Origin: Streptomyces sp. 11x1
GTDB taxonomy: Bacteria; Actinomycetota; Actinomycetes; Streptomycetales; Streptomycetaceae
DNA length: 64,000 bases
Assembly (NCBI RefSeq): GCF_032598905.1
Contig: NZ_CP122458.1
Span: 5,419,001-5,483,000 of the forward strand
Direction of reading: 5' to 3'
Part shown: positions 26,744-34,512 of the stretch, piece after piece
How the letters are laid out: every line of letters begins with the position of its first letter
Numbering within the stretch: the first letter of the stretch is position 1
The notes under the pieces: model-generated
What the model was told of the DNA's origin: nothing
Seen by the model: only the letters and a program-made list of their open reading frames with translations
Databases searched by the model: none
Program-made: the position numbers and the translations under genes

Positions 26744-27361
26744 TTACGGAGGCTTCTGTGCCAGTCCGGTCTCGGCGATGAAGCCGTCGAGTACTCCGGG
26801 TCTGCGTTGGATGCCGCGTAAGCGGCTCTTCACGAGCGGGGTGAGGTCTTCGACCGCGCGGGGTGCGAGGTTGGCCAGGGACTTCTTCACGTGGGCCCAG
26901 TCGCCTTCGACGGGGTTGAGGTCGGGCGCGTAGGGCGGGAGCTTGACGATGGTCAGCCAGTCGCTGTTGCGCTCGCAGAACTCCCGCAAGGGCTTGGCGT
27001 GATGGGTGCTGGCGTTGTCCCACACCACGATCAGCGGGGCATCGCCGAGCTGCCGACGAGCAGAGTTCAACAGGTCCGCGAACTCGCGGGACCGGAAGCC
27101 CTTCTTCTCGCCGGTACGGCCGCGGTACGTCTGGGTCCGGTAGATCAGACGGGTCTCGTGGCCTGGCCACACACAGATCATCCCGGCCATCAGGACCCGG
27201 CCCGAGCCCTTGCCCACGACCTTGACCAGGGGCGTTCTGCCCCGCCTCGACCAGGTGCGGCCCTTGCCGGGCTTCAGGTCCTGCCCTGCTTCGTCCTCGA
27301 AGACGATCCACGCGCCCAGGAGCTGGGCTGTCCTCTCACCCGTGACCACTGCGTCCGCCAC
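26744..27361 (-). CDS. IS630 transposase, DDE domain (OrfB)
   Basis: The 205-residue protein from the GTG at 27361 has the DDE_3 core: Asp in WIVFEDEAGQDLKP, Asp in LIVVWDNASTHHAKPLREFC and Glu in PYAPDLNPVEGDWAHVKKSL. It overlaps the end of orfA in another frame, as expected if the two are joined by frameshifting. The domain itself looks intact. Confidence 0.85.
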   Translation of the reverse strand: MADAVVTGERTAQLLGAWIVFEDEAGQDLKPGKGRTWSRRGRTPLVKVVGKGSGRVLMAGMICVWPGHETRLIYRTQTYRGRTGEKKGFRSREFADLLNSARRQLGDAPLIVVWDNASTHHAKPLREFCERNSDWLTIVKLPPYAPDLNPVEGDWAHVKKSLANLAPRAVEDLTPLVKSRLRGIQRRPGVLDGFIAETGLAQKPP

Positions 27362-27815
27362 CTGGCCACTGCCTGCTCATCGCGCTCGACGGCCCTGTGG
27401 GTGAGGGCCTGCCGTGACCAGCCCAGCCGGTGCAGCAGATACGACACTCCACGCGGGGTGTACCGGTAGTCGTCCAGGCTATGGATCAGCTCCGTGACCC
27501 TCGCCAGGGTCCACCGCCGGTCCTCCGCCCAGCCGTGCGCCGCCGGCCCCGCCTCCAACTCGGCCTGCAGTCGTTCCGCCTGGGCATCGCTGAGCTGACA
27601 CGGAAGCCGCCAGGCCCCTTGGAGGCCAGAGCCGCGCTGCCGCCCTCGCGCCAGGCGGCGTGCCAGGCGTACGCCGACTTTCGCGACACCCGTAACCTGC
27701 GGGCCACCTCCGGCGGCCGCACGCCTCGCTCGAACATCTCCGCGCCCTCAAAGCGCACTGCCTCACGCTTCGCCCGCCCCACAGCGGTCAGGCCGCCCCC
27801 ATCCGCGTACCTCAT
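27274..27815 (-). pseudogene. IS630 OrfA (winged helix-turn-helix), frameshifted
   Basis: The N-terminal frame from the ATG at 27815 reads AEMFERGVRPPEVARRLRVS, RKSAYAWHAAWREGG and ASKGPGGFR. The remainder (LEAGPAAHGWAEDRRWTLAR, SYLLHRLGWSRQ) continues in another frame to 27274. The change falls at about 27600-27606, where adding one base would give the usual family reading (CQLSDAQAERL). This is a simple 1-bp loss, so the element is probably inactive. Confidence 0.7.
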
Positions 27816-27857
27816 GACGAGGACGTAGCACCACCAACGTCCGCTGTCACCCCACCC

Positions 27858-28285
27858 TTTCAACCTCAGCGGCAACGAGGGCACACAGAGACCATCGATC
27901 GCCGCCGTCAACGATCACTTCAGATGAAGGCGGCGCCTCCACCCAACAGCCTGCCCGATCCCTCCTCTCCGGCCCGCGCGGCAACCTTGCCTGGACCGGC
28001 TCAATCACGAAAACCGCGCCCAATCGCCCGACTGGGCGGCGCCTGGCTTGGGCATCACGTTGCTGGGGAGTCCACCTTTTGAATGTATTGAGAATAGTCG
28101 GATTTCTGAATGAAATTACTTTCCTGGCGCCGTGAGCCGTTCGAATGAGCGGGAAATTCCTCCCTGTCCTGCCTGGGTCGGTTTAAAGATATTTCTGCGT
28201 AATATGCGGCGGAAGTAGCAGCAAGGCTTCCCGGGTTATCGGTAGCCCGGTACGGTCACGGCTCCCCACAAGAAATGGCCTATCG
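27858..28285. other. intergenic region upstream of the DUF3494 gene
   Basis: There is no credible ORF. The last 250 bp (28050-28285) are clearly less GC-rich than the surroundings (for example GAATGTATTGAGAATAGTCG, AAAGATATTTCTGCGTAATA). This suits a promoter region of foreign origin. The DUF3494 gene begins at 28286 without a strong ribosome site. Confidence 0.5.
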
Positions 28286-29506
28286 ATGAAGCTGAAGATC
28301 CCTCAAGCGGTTCGCCGTCGTCGTTTGTCCGGCGTTCTGGCCTCGGCCCTTGCAGCGACGGTTGCCGCCGTGATGGTCGCCCTGACGCCGACGCAGGCGC
28401 TGGCCATCGCTACGCAGGTGCCTCTGGCCACGGCCGCGAGTTTCTCCGTTCTGGCGGGTCAGGGAGTCACCAATACCGGCCCCTCGCTGATCACCCACGA
28501 CCTTGGGACGCACCCGAATCCGTCCATCACCGGATTCCCGCCCGGCCAGGTACTCGGCGCCGTACACGCGGCGGACGCTGTCGCGCTTCAGGCCAAGTCC
28601 GACCTGGTCACGGCGTACAACAATGCGGCCGGCCAGGCCACGGACTTCGCACTCGCGTCGGCAATCGGCAGCGGCCAGACGCTGCTTCCGGGCGTCCACA
28701 CCGCTGTCTCCGGTGTCGGGCTCACCGGTGACCTGATCCTGGACGCCGCGGGGAACCCGAACGCCGTCTGGGTGTTCCAGATTCCTGAAGCTCTGACGAC
28801 TGCGTCGTCCAGCCGAGTGCTCCTCACCAACGGGGCTTCGGCGTGCAACGTCTTCTGGCAGATCGGGAGTTCGGCCACGCTCGGCACCAACTCCACATTC
28901 GTGGGCACCATCATGGCTCTGACCTCGATCAGCGTGACGACAGGGACGAACATCGAGGGGCGGGCGCTGGCCCGTAACGGCTCCGTGACGCTCGACAACA
29001 ACAGGATCTTCCTCGGCGGGTGCGCTACCTCCACCACTGGTGGAACGACCACCGGCACCACGACCGGCGGGCTGGTCAGCGGCGGCCTCGTCACCGGTGG
29101 CGTCCTGGGCGGGCCGATCCTCTCGCCCGGCGCCACGTCCGGGAACACCTCAGGCAACACCGCTGGTAACACTGAGGGCAACGTCGCCGGCACCACGTCC
29201 GGGAACACCGCAGGAAACACCGCTGGTAACACTGAGGGCAACACTGCAGGGAACACCACCTCCGGGAACACCATGGGCAACACGGCCGGGAACACCTCCG
29301 GCGGTGGTGGCGGGCACGACCACGCGCCGGGCCGGCCGGATCACGGCGGCAAGCCTGGAAGGCCGGACGACGGGGGCAGGCCCGACCACGGGAAGGGCGA
29401 CCACGCCGAGTACGACCACGGCAAGCAGCACGACGAGAACTACGGCTACGACGAGGTGCCCAAGGGCTACGAGGGCGACGACAACTCCAAGGGCTACGAG
29501 GATTAG
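28286..29506 (+). CDS. secreted ice-binding-like (DUF3494) protein with GNT-repeat and charged tail
   Basis: The 406-residue protein has a signal peptide (SALAATVAAVMVALTPTQAL, ending near ALA-IAT). A DUF3494 beta-helix domain follows (about 45-250: SFSVLAGQGVTNTGPSLITH, DLILDAAGNPNAVWVFQIPE, NVFWQIGSSATLGTNSTFVG). A Gly/Thr-rich linker comes next, then a repeat of GNT-A/S/E/M-GNT triplets (about 287-345) and a His/Asp/Lys/Gly-rich hydrophilic tail. DUF3494 domains occur in ice-binding proteins and in many adhesin-like surface proteins. No sortase motif or C-terminal membrane anchor is seen, so it is probably released or loosely wall-bound. It is the first of three co-directional island genes. 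Confidence 0.85.
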   Translation: MKLKIPQAVRRRRLSGVLASALAATVAAVMVALTPTQALAIATQVPLATAASFSVLAGQGVTNTGPSLITHDLGTHPNPSITGFPPGQVLGAVHAADAVALQAKSDLVTAYNNAAGQATDFALASAIGSGQTLLPGVHTAVSGVGLTGDLILDAAGNPNAVWVFQIPEALTTASSSRVLLTNGASACNVFWQIGSSATLGTNSTFVGTIMALTSISVTTGTNIEGRALARNGSVTLDNNRIFLGGCATSTTGGTTTGTTTGGLVSGGLVTGGVLGGPILSPGATSGNTSGNTAGNTEGNVAGTTSGNTAGNTAGNTEGNTAGNTTSGNTMGNTAGNTSGGGGGHDHAPGRPDHGGKPGRPDDGGRPDHGKGDHAEYDHGKQHDENYGYDEVPKGYEGDDNSKGYED

Positions 29507-29640
29507 ACAGCGCACTGCGGTTAGTCCTCTCACCGGATGACGGCGCGCGGCGGAAGTCTTTTCGAATCCGCCGCGCGCCGGCGGTGGTAGTCAGTGCAAG
29601 ATCCAGGTGCGACTAGCTGACATAGGAAGACAGGTAGGCG

Positions 29641-30357
29641 GTGTCGAGCGGAATTGGATCAGCGGACTTGGAGGAAATCCAGCAGTCCGACTCCGGTCCG
29701 GCCACCCAGGAACGTATTGGCGTCACGGCCGCGCCGCACAAGTCGCCGAGAAGCATCCGTGCGCTGAAATCCGGGCTGCGCGCCGCCGTGGTCATGTGCC
29801 TCGCAGCGACTGTCGTCCACGTCATTCTCGTGTTCCTTCACGTGGCCCCGGCCAATACCGTCTCCAAGCGATACAGCCCACTGGTCAATGCATGGGTGTA
29901 TCCCTTCTTCGAACAGAACTGGCGGCTCTTTGCTCCGGACCCGGAATCTGTCAACCGGCAGATTCTGGCGAGAACCGCACGCACCGGCTCCGACGGATCG
30001 GCCCATGTGGGTCCCTGGTTCGACCTGACCGCCGTGGACCGTTCCGCAGTCGAACATCAGCCGTTCCCGAGCCACACGGCGCAGAACATGCTGCGCCGTG
30101 CCTGGACCGGCTACGTCGACACGCACGGAGGAGACGACAAGCCGCGCACGGAACGCGCCCTGATGATGCAGAAGTACCTGACCAACATCGCCGCGGACCG
30201 CGTTGCCGCCCACAAGAGCCGCACCTTCGACTTCATTCAGCTCCGCGTCGTCACACTGCCCATCGACGCGCCCGGCCCCGCCGCCGGCAAGCGCCCGCCG
30301 ACGCCGGTCGAGAACCGGCTCCTGCCCTGGTGGAAGGTGACCCGCCATGGAAACTGA
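29641..30357 (+). CDS. DUF5819 membrane protein (SdpA-like position)
   Basis: The 238-residue protein from a GTG start has one membrane segment (about residues 45-70, LRAAVVMCLAATVVHVILVF) followed by an extracytoplasmic domain. The conserved NWRLFAPDPESVNRQ motif is characteristic of DUF5819. It overlaps the next gene, an HTTM membrane protein, by 11 bp. In Bacillus the SdpA/SdpB pair, with the same kind of W-F-F/F-A-P motif and an HTTM partner, matures the SDP toxin from SdpC. That functional analogy is inference only. Confidence 0.8.
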   Translation: MSSGIGSADLEEIQQSDSGPATQERIGVTAAPHKSPRSIRALKSGLRAAVVMCLAATVVHVILVFLHVAPANTVSKRYSPLVNAWVYPFFEQNWRLFAPDPESVNRQILARTARTGSDGSAHVGPWFDLTAVDRSAVEHQPFPSHTAQNMLRRAWTGYVDTHGGDDKPRTERALMMQKYLTNIAADRVAAHKSRTFDFIQLRVVTLPIDAPGPAAGKRPPTPVENRLLPWWKVTRHGN

Positions 30358-31537
30358 GGCGCAGAGGACCGCGCCCGCCGGCGCCGACCGGTGGATCGCC
30401 GCCCGGATCAACGCCGTATGGGACCTCCTGACCGGCCGCCCGGTGTCCTTGTACGCCGCGTCGGTGCTGCGCATCGGTTACGGGCTGCTCTACCTGCTCT
30501 TTCTGCTGCGCGAGTTCCCGTATCGTGCCGAGATCTGGGGTCCTGGTTCTGCGTGGACGCCCGCCTTGGCACGCCAGCTCTTCGAGCAGACGGGCTGGTT
30601 CAGCATCCTGCCCCTGTCCGACAGCCGCGTCTACTTCGAGCTCTGCTATGTGCTGGCTCTCGTCACATCCGTACTGTTCATGCTGGGCTGGCGGACCCGC
30701 GTCCTGTCCGTCCTCTTCGCCGCCGTGGTGACCTCGTTCCACGCCCGGGCGGTTTTCATGACGGACGGGGGCGATAACCTCATCCTGCTGATGTCCCTCT
30801 ACCTCGTCCTCACCGCGTGCGGTCGGCGCTGGTCCCTGGACGCGCGCAGAAACCGGCTGAAGGCGCTTCGTGCGGGCAACACGCCGGAACCGCCGGGGAG
30901 CCTCTTCGGGCGGCAGCTCCGCGATGCCCGAACCAGCTTGGTCGCGGTGGTGCACAACTGCGGCATGTTCCTCATCGCCGCACAGGTCTGCTTCCTCTAC
31001 GGATCAGCTGGCCTGTACAAGGTCCAGGGACCTTCCTGGAGCAGCGGCACCGCCCTCCACTACGTCGTGAACCTCGAACTCTTCCGGCCCTGGCCCGCGC
31101 TCTCCCACTTCGTGGACGAGCACACGCTCATGGTTGCCATCGCCGGCTACATGACCGTGCTCTTGCAGGTGGCCTTCCCGTTCGTCCTCTTCGGCAGGCT
31201 CAAGTACCCCGTTCTCGCCATGCTGCTGGGCATGCACATCGGCATCGCGGTGCTCATGGGTTTGCCTCTCTTCTCCGGCGCCATGATCGTTGCGGATGCC
31301 GCGTTCCTTCCCGACCGCTTCTACACCTTCCTGCCCCACCTCTGCCGACGCGCGATGCGGCGGACGGGCAGCCGGCGTCCGGTACCCGGACGAGCGGCAG
31401 GATCCGGAGCTGTACCTGCGCAAGGCAGACCCGGCGTACTCGGCTCGAAGTATCGAGTCACACTTCCTGCAGGGCGGAAGGACACCACGCTCGCCACCGA
31501 GCCCGCGTCCCCCGAGGTGCCCCCGAAGAGCAGTTGA
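30347..31537 (+). CDS. HTTM-domain multipass membrane protein (SdpB-like)
   Basis: The 396-residue protein contains the HTTM (horizontally transferred transmembrane) domain shared with SdpB and vitamin K-dependent gamma-carboxylases. Visible segments include SVLRIGYGLLYLLFLLREFP, VYFELCYVLALVTSVLFMLG, GDNLILLMSLYLVLTACGRR and LHYVVNLELFRPWPALSHF. About eight membrane helices are predicted, and a Lys/Pro-rich C-terminal tail of about 60 residues follows. Translational overlap with the DUF5819 gene suggests a complex. The expected role is modification or processing of a secreted substrate; the neighbouring DUF3494 protein is the obvious local candidate, but there is no proof. Confidence 0.82.
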   Translation: METEAQRTAPAGADRWIAARINAVWDLLTGRPVSLYAASVLRIGYGLLYLLFLLREFPYRAEIWGPGSAWTPALARQLFEQTGWFSILPLSDSRVYFELCYVLALVTSVLFMLGWRTRVLSVLFAAVVTSFHARAVFMTDGGDNLILLMSLYLVLTACGRRWSLDARRNRLKALRAGNTPEPPGSLFGRQLRDARTSLVAVVHNCGMFLIAAQVCFLYGSAGLYKVQGPSWSSGTALHYVVNLELFRPWPALSHFVDEHTLMVAIAGYMTVLLQVAFPFVLFGRLKYPVLAMLLGMHIGIAVLMGLPLFSGAMIVADAAFLPDRFYTFLPHLCRRAMRRTGSRRPVPGRAAGSGAVPAQGRPGVLGSKYRVTLPAGRKDTTLATEPASPEVPPKSS

Positions 31538-31758
31538 GTCGTAACCGAGCCGGACGAGCTCGAAAGGGCCCACGCCGAGCAGTGAGGCCTTTCGACGGCA
31601 GGGGCCGGTTTGCTGAGGCTGGGAGGGGCGCGGACACTCGTCTAGTCCAGATTGACGGCAGGGCTGACGGCAACGACGGCACACAGACGCACGTGATGGC
31701 TAACGAGGACGATCGAGCTCAGAGGCCATCAGCCGCTCGATCGGCACCTTGTCCGATC
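31538..31758. other. gene-free stretch inside the right end of the tRNA-Arg island
   Basis: Short overlapping frames only. I see no integrase, excisionase or terminator; the region simply separates the HTTM gene from the right attachment repeat. Confidence 0.45.
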
Positions 31759-31845
31759 CTACGGATCAGAAGGTTGCAGGTTCGAATCCTGCCGAGTGCA
31801 CAGCAGACCAGAGGCCCCGTGGAGTGATCCACGGGGCCTCTGGCT
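31759..31845 (+). repeat. right attachment repeat of the tRNA-Arg island
   Basis: It is a copy of the 3' part of tRNA-Arg (anticodon-loop bases, variable and T arms, acceptor 3' strand) plus terminator, without the 5' half, so it is not a functional tRNA. It matches 26612-26698 at 85 of 87 positions. Confidence 0.88.
31808..31843 (+). terminator. terminator hairpin of the right attachment repeat
   Basis: CCAGAGGCCCCGTGG and CCACGGGGCCTCTGG form a 15-bp stem with loop AGTGAT. Compared with the left copy, one T-A pair is replaced by C-G. Confidence 0.8.
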
Positions 31846-32108
31846 GTTGCCGTGTCGGCGAGTGGGGAGAGGGGCGTACGCACCACCCCGGGCCTGGTCG
31901 GTGGCGAGGCTCGATCACCGCTGACCCGGGCCCTGAACCGGCGTGGTTCACCTGCCGCGAGCGACCGGAGACTCCCCACTTTCGGCTGAGTGGGGCGGCA
32001 GTGTTGACGCTGGCAGAGCTGTTGGGGCGCTGTGCGGCGCTCTGCGGATGAAGATCAAGTGGCTCTTGGCCGGTCGGGGGTCCCGGTGGTTGGCGCATAC
32101 TGGTCGCA

Positions 32109-32330
32109 ATGACAAAGCCAGGTGCACCGAAGCGCTATCTGCCCACCAGTCCCTTCAAGGCCCCGGTCGCCCCGCCTCCCAAGCACTTCGCGGTGGGCGA
32201 CCAGGTCACGCATGACATGTACGGTCTCGGCCGGGTGATCGGTATCGAGGACGGGATCGCGGCGCTCGTCGATTTCGGTTCGGCGCGGCAGCGGATCCTC
32301 AGCCCATACAGCAAGATGAGCAAGCTGTAG
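32109..32330 (+). CDS. small Tudor/SH3-like conserved protein
   Basis: The 73-residue protein has a basic Pro-rich N-terminus (about 25 residues) and a compact beta-barrel-like part: FAVGDQVTHDMYGLGRVIGI followed by ALVDFGSARQRILSPYSKM. The VGDxVxHxxxGxGxVxxI pattern resembles the Tudor-like domains at the C-terminus of UvrD/PcrA helicases and CarD/TRCF-type RNA polymerase binders. A role in nucleic-acid or RNA polymerase binding is inference. It is the first chromosomal gene after the tRNA-Arg island. Confidence 0.75.
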   Translation: MTKPGAPKRYLPTSPFKAPVAPPPKHFAVGDQVTHDMYGLGRVIGIEDGIAALVDFGSARQRILSPYSKMSKL

Positions 32331-32542
32331 GACGACGCACGGCCGGACGGCCGGACGTCCGCATCGCGGTCGGGTTTCGATCGGGAGGGGTGTGCCCCCC
32401 GGTTCTGCCATGCCCCGAGTCCGCCATGACTGCAAGAGCCCGGCCGAGTCCGTCGTGCCGGTCCGAGGTCGTCGTGCCCGACGTCCGCGTCCCGCTCACC
32501 GGGCGGACGCGTTGTCAGTGGTGCCCTCTACTGTCGTGAGGG

Positions 32543-33430
32543 ATGGCACGCGTGTGGAGATGTACGGGGCTGCGCTGGGGCGAGGATGGGGCGCCGTCCT
32601 TGCGGTGGGCGGGTGGGTGGGGCAGTTCGCTGCCACGGGGGAAAGCGGTGGCCTTCGAGGTCGTGAGCGACGGGCGTACGTGCGTCGGCGCTCGCGGGAA
32701 TCCGTGTCCGGTGCGGGCCGAGGTGCCCGAGCGTAGTACGGGCGCCCGGTGCGAGGAATGTGCGCGGCTCGACCGGGCGCACTCCGTGGCCGCCGACACG
32801 ATCGCCGACGACCCGCGGCCGTATCACGTGTACCTCGCGTGGTTCGGGCCTGGCATGGTGAAGGTCGGGATCACCGCCGTCGAGCGGGGACCGGCGCGGT
32901 TGTTGGAGCAGGGCGCGGTCTGCTTCGGGTGGCTCGGGCGCGGGCCGTTGATGGCCGCCCGGCGGTCGGAGGAGATGCTGCGGGCCGCTCTCGGCGTGCC
33001 TGATCGGATTCCGTACGCCGAGAAGCGGGTCGTGCGGGCCGGGCTGCCGACGGTCGAGGAGCGTGTCGGGGAGTTGGCCGAGCTGCACGGGCGCGCCCAG
33101 GGGCTCGCGGCGTGGCCCGAGTCGTTGGAGCGCCTTCCCTTCCAAGCCGTCGACCACTGCGGGGCGTTCGGGCTCGACGGGTTGCCGGCCGCCGACGGTG
33201 TGGTGACCGAGCTGGCCCCGGGCGGGGCCGTGGGCGGTGAGATCCTCGCCGTCGCCGGACCCGATCTTCATCTGGAGACCGGGCGCGGAGTCGTCGTGCT
33301 CGACACACGGCTCATGACCGGCTGGGAGCTGACCGCACCCGTCGGCGGGGGCTCCCGGGACGTCCTCACCCTGCCCGTACGGGAGTTGCGGAGCCGAGGG
33401 GACGGGAGCGTGCAGGAGGGGTTGTTCTAA
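32543..33430 (+). CDS. DUF2797 protein
   Basis: The 295-residue protein has an N-terminal module with Cys pairs (GNPCPVRAEV, ARCEECARLDRAH), which may bind zinc. A GIY-YIG-like core follows (YHVYLAWFGPGMVKVGIT, then RLLEQGAVCFGWL and ARRSEEMLRAALGVPDRI). This is the DUF2797 family. The combination suggests a nuclease-like fold of unknown substrate. It stands alone, 112 bp before the TCS promoter region begins. Confidence 0.82.
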   Translation: MARVWRCTGLRWGEDGAPSLRWAGGWGSSLPRGKAVAFEVVSDGRTCVGARGNPCPVRAEVPERSTGARCEECARLDRAHSVAADTIADDPRPYHVYLAWFGPGMVKVGITAVERGPARLLEQGAVCFGWLGRGPLMAARRSEEMLRAALGVPDRIPYAEKRVVRAGLPTVEERVGELAELHGRAQGLAAWPESLERLPFQAVDHCGAFGLDGLPAADGVVTELAPGGAVGGEILAVAGPDLHLETGRGVVVLDTRLMTGWELTAPVGGGSRDVLTLPVRELRSRGDGSVQEGLF

Positions 33431-33747
33431 GACGACGACGGGGTTGTTCTGACACGACTGGTTGTTCTGAGACGACGGGTGCGGGGGCGTCGCTCTCGTG
33501 GGTGCGGGGGCGTCATGACGGCGCTTTCGTAAAAGTGGGGTGAGTGAGGGGCCGTGCCGGGGGCGTTCCTGGGGTCGCGGGGCTGTGGGGCCCCAGTGAG
33601 GCGGCCTGGGGAACGCCGTGCGGACGATCAGAAAACTGCTGGTCGGAGGGGGAAGTGTCCCAGAAGTCGGGGATCTTCCCGGGGGGTTCCTGAGAGGCGC
33701 CTGTGCGTTTCTCAGAAAAATCACAGGTTCCGGAAAGGGGGTTCTCA
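33431..33747. other. promoter region of the two-component system, with short direct repeats
   Basis: Next to the DUF2797 stop, GGTTGTTCT followed by a GACAC/GACGAC motif occurs three times at about 20-bp spacing (33420-33475). Later, TTCTCAG-type elements occur at about 33690-33745. No gene is supported. GGAAAGGGGG at about 33732 is the ribosome site of the response regulator. Confidence 0.5.
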
Positions 33748-34512
33748 GTGGGCCCCGACAAGGTGTTCAGCATGACCACGACCTCGCCCCAGGGGCGCAC
33801 CGAACTGCTGAGGCCGGACGGGAGCCCCGTCCGAGTGCTTGTGGTGGACGACGAGCTGTCGATCACCGAACTGCTGTCCATGGCCCTGCGCTATGAGGGA
33901 TGGCAGATCCGGAGTGCGGGGGACGGCACGGGTGCCCTCCAGACCGCCCGGGACTTCCGGCCCGACGCCGTCGTCCTCGACATGATGCTGCCCGACATGG
34001 ACGGGCTGACCGTCCTCGGTCGGCTGCGGCGTGAGCTGCCGGACGTGCCGGTGCTCTTCCTGACCGCGAAGGACGCGGTCGAGGACCGGATCGCCGGGCT
34101 CACGGCCGGTGGCGACGACTACGTCACCAAGCCGTTCAGCCTCGAAGAGGTCGTGGCGAGACTGCGCGGGCTGATCCGCCGGTCCGGTGCCGCCGACCGT
34201 CGTTCCGACTCCGTGCTCGTCGTCGGTGACCTCATGCTCGACGAGGACAGTCACGAGGTGTCGCGCGGCGGGGCGAACATCCACCTCACCGCCACCGAGT
34301 TCGAACTGCTGCGCTTCCTCATGCGGAATCCGCGGCGCGTGCTCAGCAAGGCGCAGATCCTCGACCGCGTGTGGTCGTACGACTTCGGTGGCCAGGCCAA
34401 TGTGGTCGAGCTCTACATCTCGTATCTGCGGCGCAAGATCGACGCCGGGCGTGAGCCGATGATCCACACCCGGCGTGGAGCCGGCTATCTGATCAAGCCC
34501 GCCTCGTCATGA
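33748..34512 (+). CDS. OmpR/PhoB-family response regulator
   Basis: The product is 254 residues from the GTG at 33748, chosen because GGAAAGGGGG lies 6 bp upstream; an ATG at 33772 is an alternative. The receiver domain (VRVLVVDDELSITELL) has its phospho-acceptor Asp in VVLDMMLPDMDG (about residue 78), Thr/Lys in VLFLTAKDAVEDR and DDYVTKPFSLEE. The C-terminal winged helix (LTATEFELLRFLMRNPRRVL, VVELYISYLRRKID, RRGAGYLIKP) binds DNA. It overlaps the kinase gene by 4 bp. Confidence 0.93.
   Translation: MGPDKVFSMTTTSPQGRTELLRPDGSPVRVLVVDDELSITELLSMALRYEGWQIRSAGDGTGALQTARDFRPDAVVLDMMLPDMDGLTVLGRLRRELPDVPVLFLTAKDAVEDRIAGLTAGGDDYVTKPFSLEEVVARLRGLIRRSGAADRRSDSVLVVGDLMLDEDSHEVSRGGANIHLTATEFELLRFLMRNPRRVLSKAQILDRVWSYDFGGQANVVELYISYLRRKIDAGREPMIHTRRGAGYLIKPASS

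Larger units (their letters stand above)
26727..27857 (-). mobile_element. IS630-family element, decayed (limits approximate)
   Basis: GGGTGGGGTGACAGCG occurs near 26727 and, inverted, near 27857, with related CGCTGA sequence outside each copy. The element carries the two-ORF arrangement of Streptomyces IS630 elements; orfA is frameshifted. A flanking TA duplication could not be fixed with confidence. Confidence 0.6.
26612..31845. mobile_element. genomic island in tRNA-Arg(ACG) without its own integrase
   Basis: The island is defined by the direct repeats at 26612-26698 and 31759-31845. About 5.1 kb lies between them: an IS630 element, a DUF3494 secreted protein, and a DUF5819/HTTM membrane pair. 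No tyrosine or serine integrase or excisionase is visible, so mobility would need an integrase in trans, or the integrase was lost, perhaps replaced by the IS630 insertion next to the left end where an integrase would normally sit. Confidence 0.82.

Noticed and set aside
31759..31831. Second tRNA-Arg gene
   Set aside because: Only the 3' half matches; the 5' acceptor strand and D-arm are missing, so it is an attachment-site repeat.
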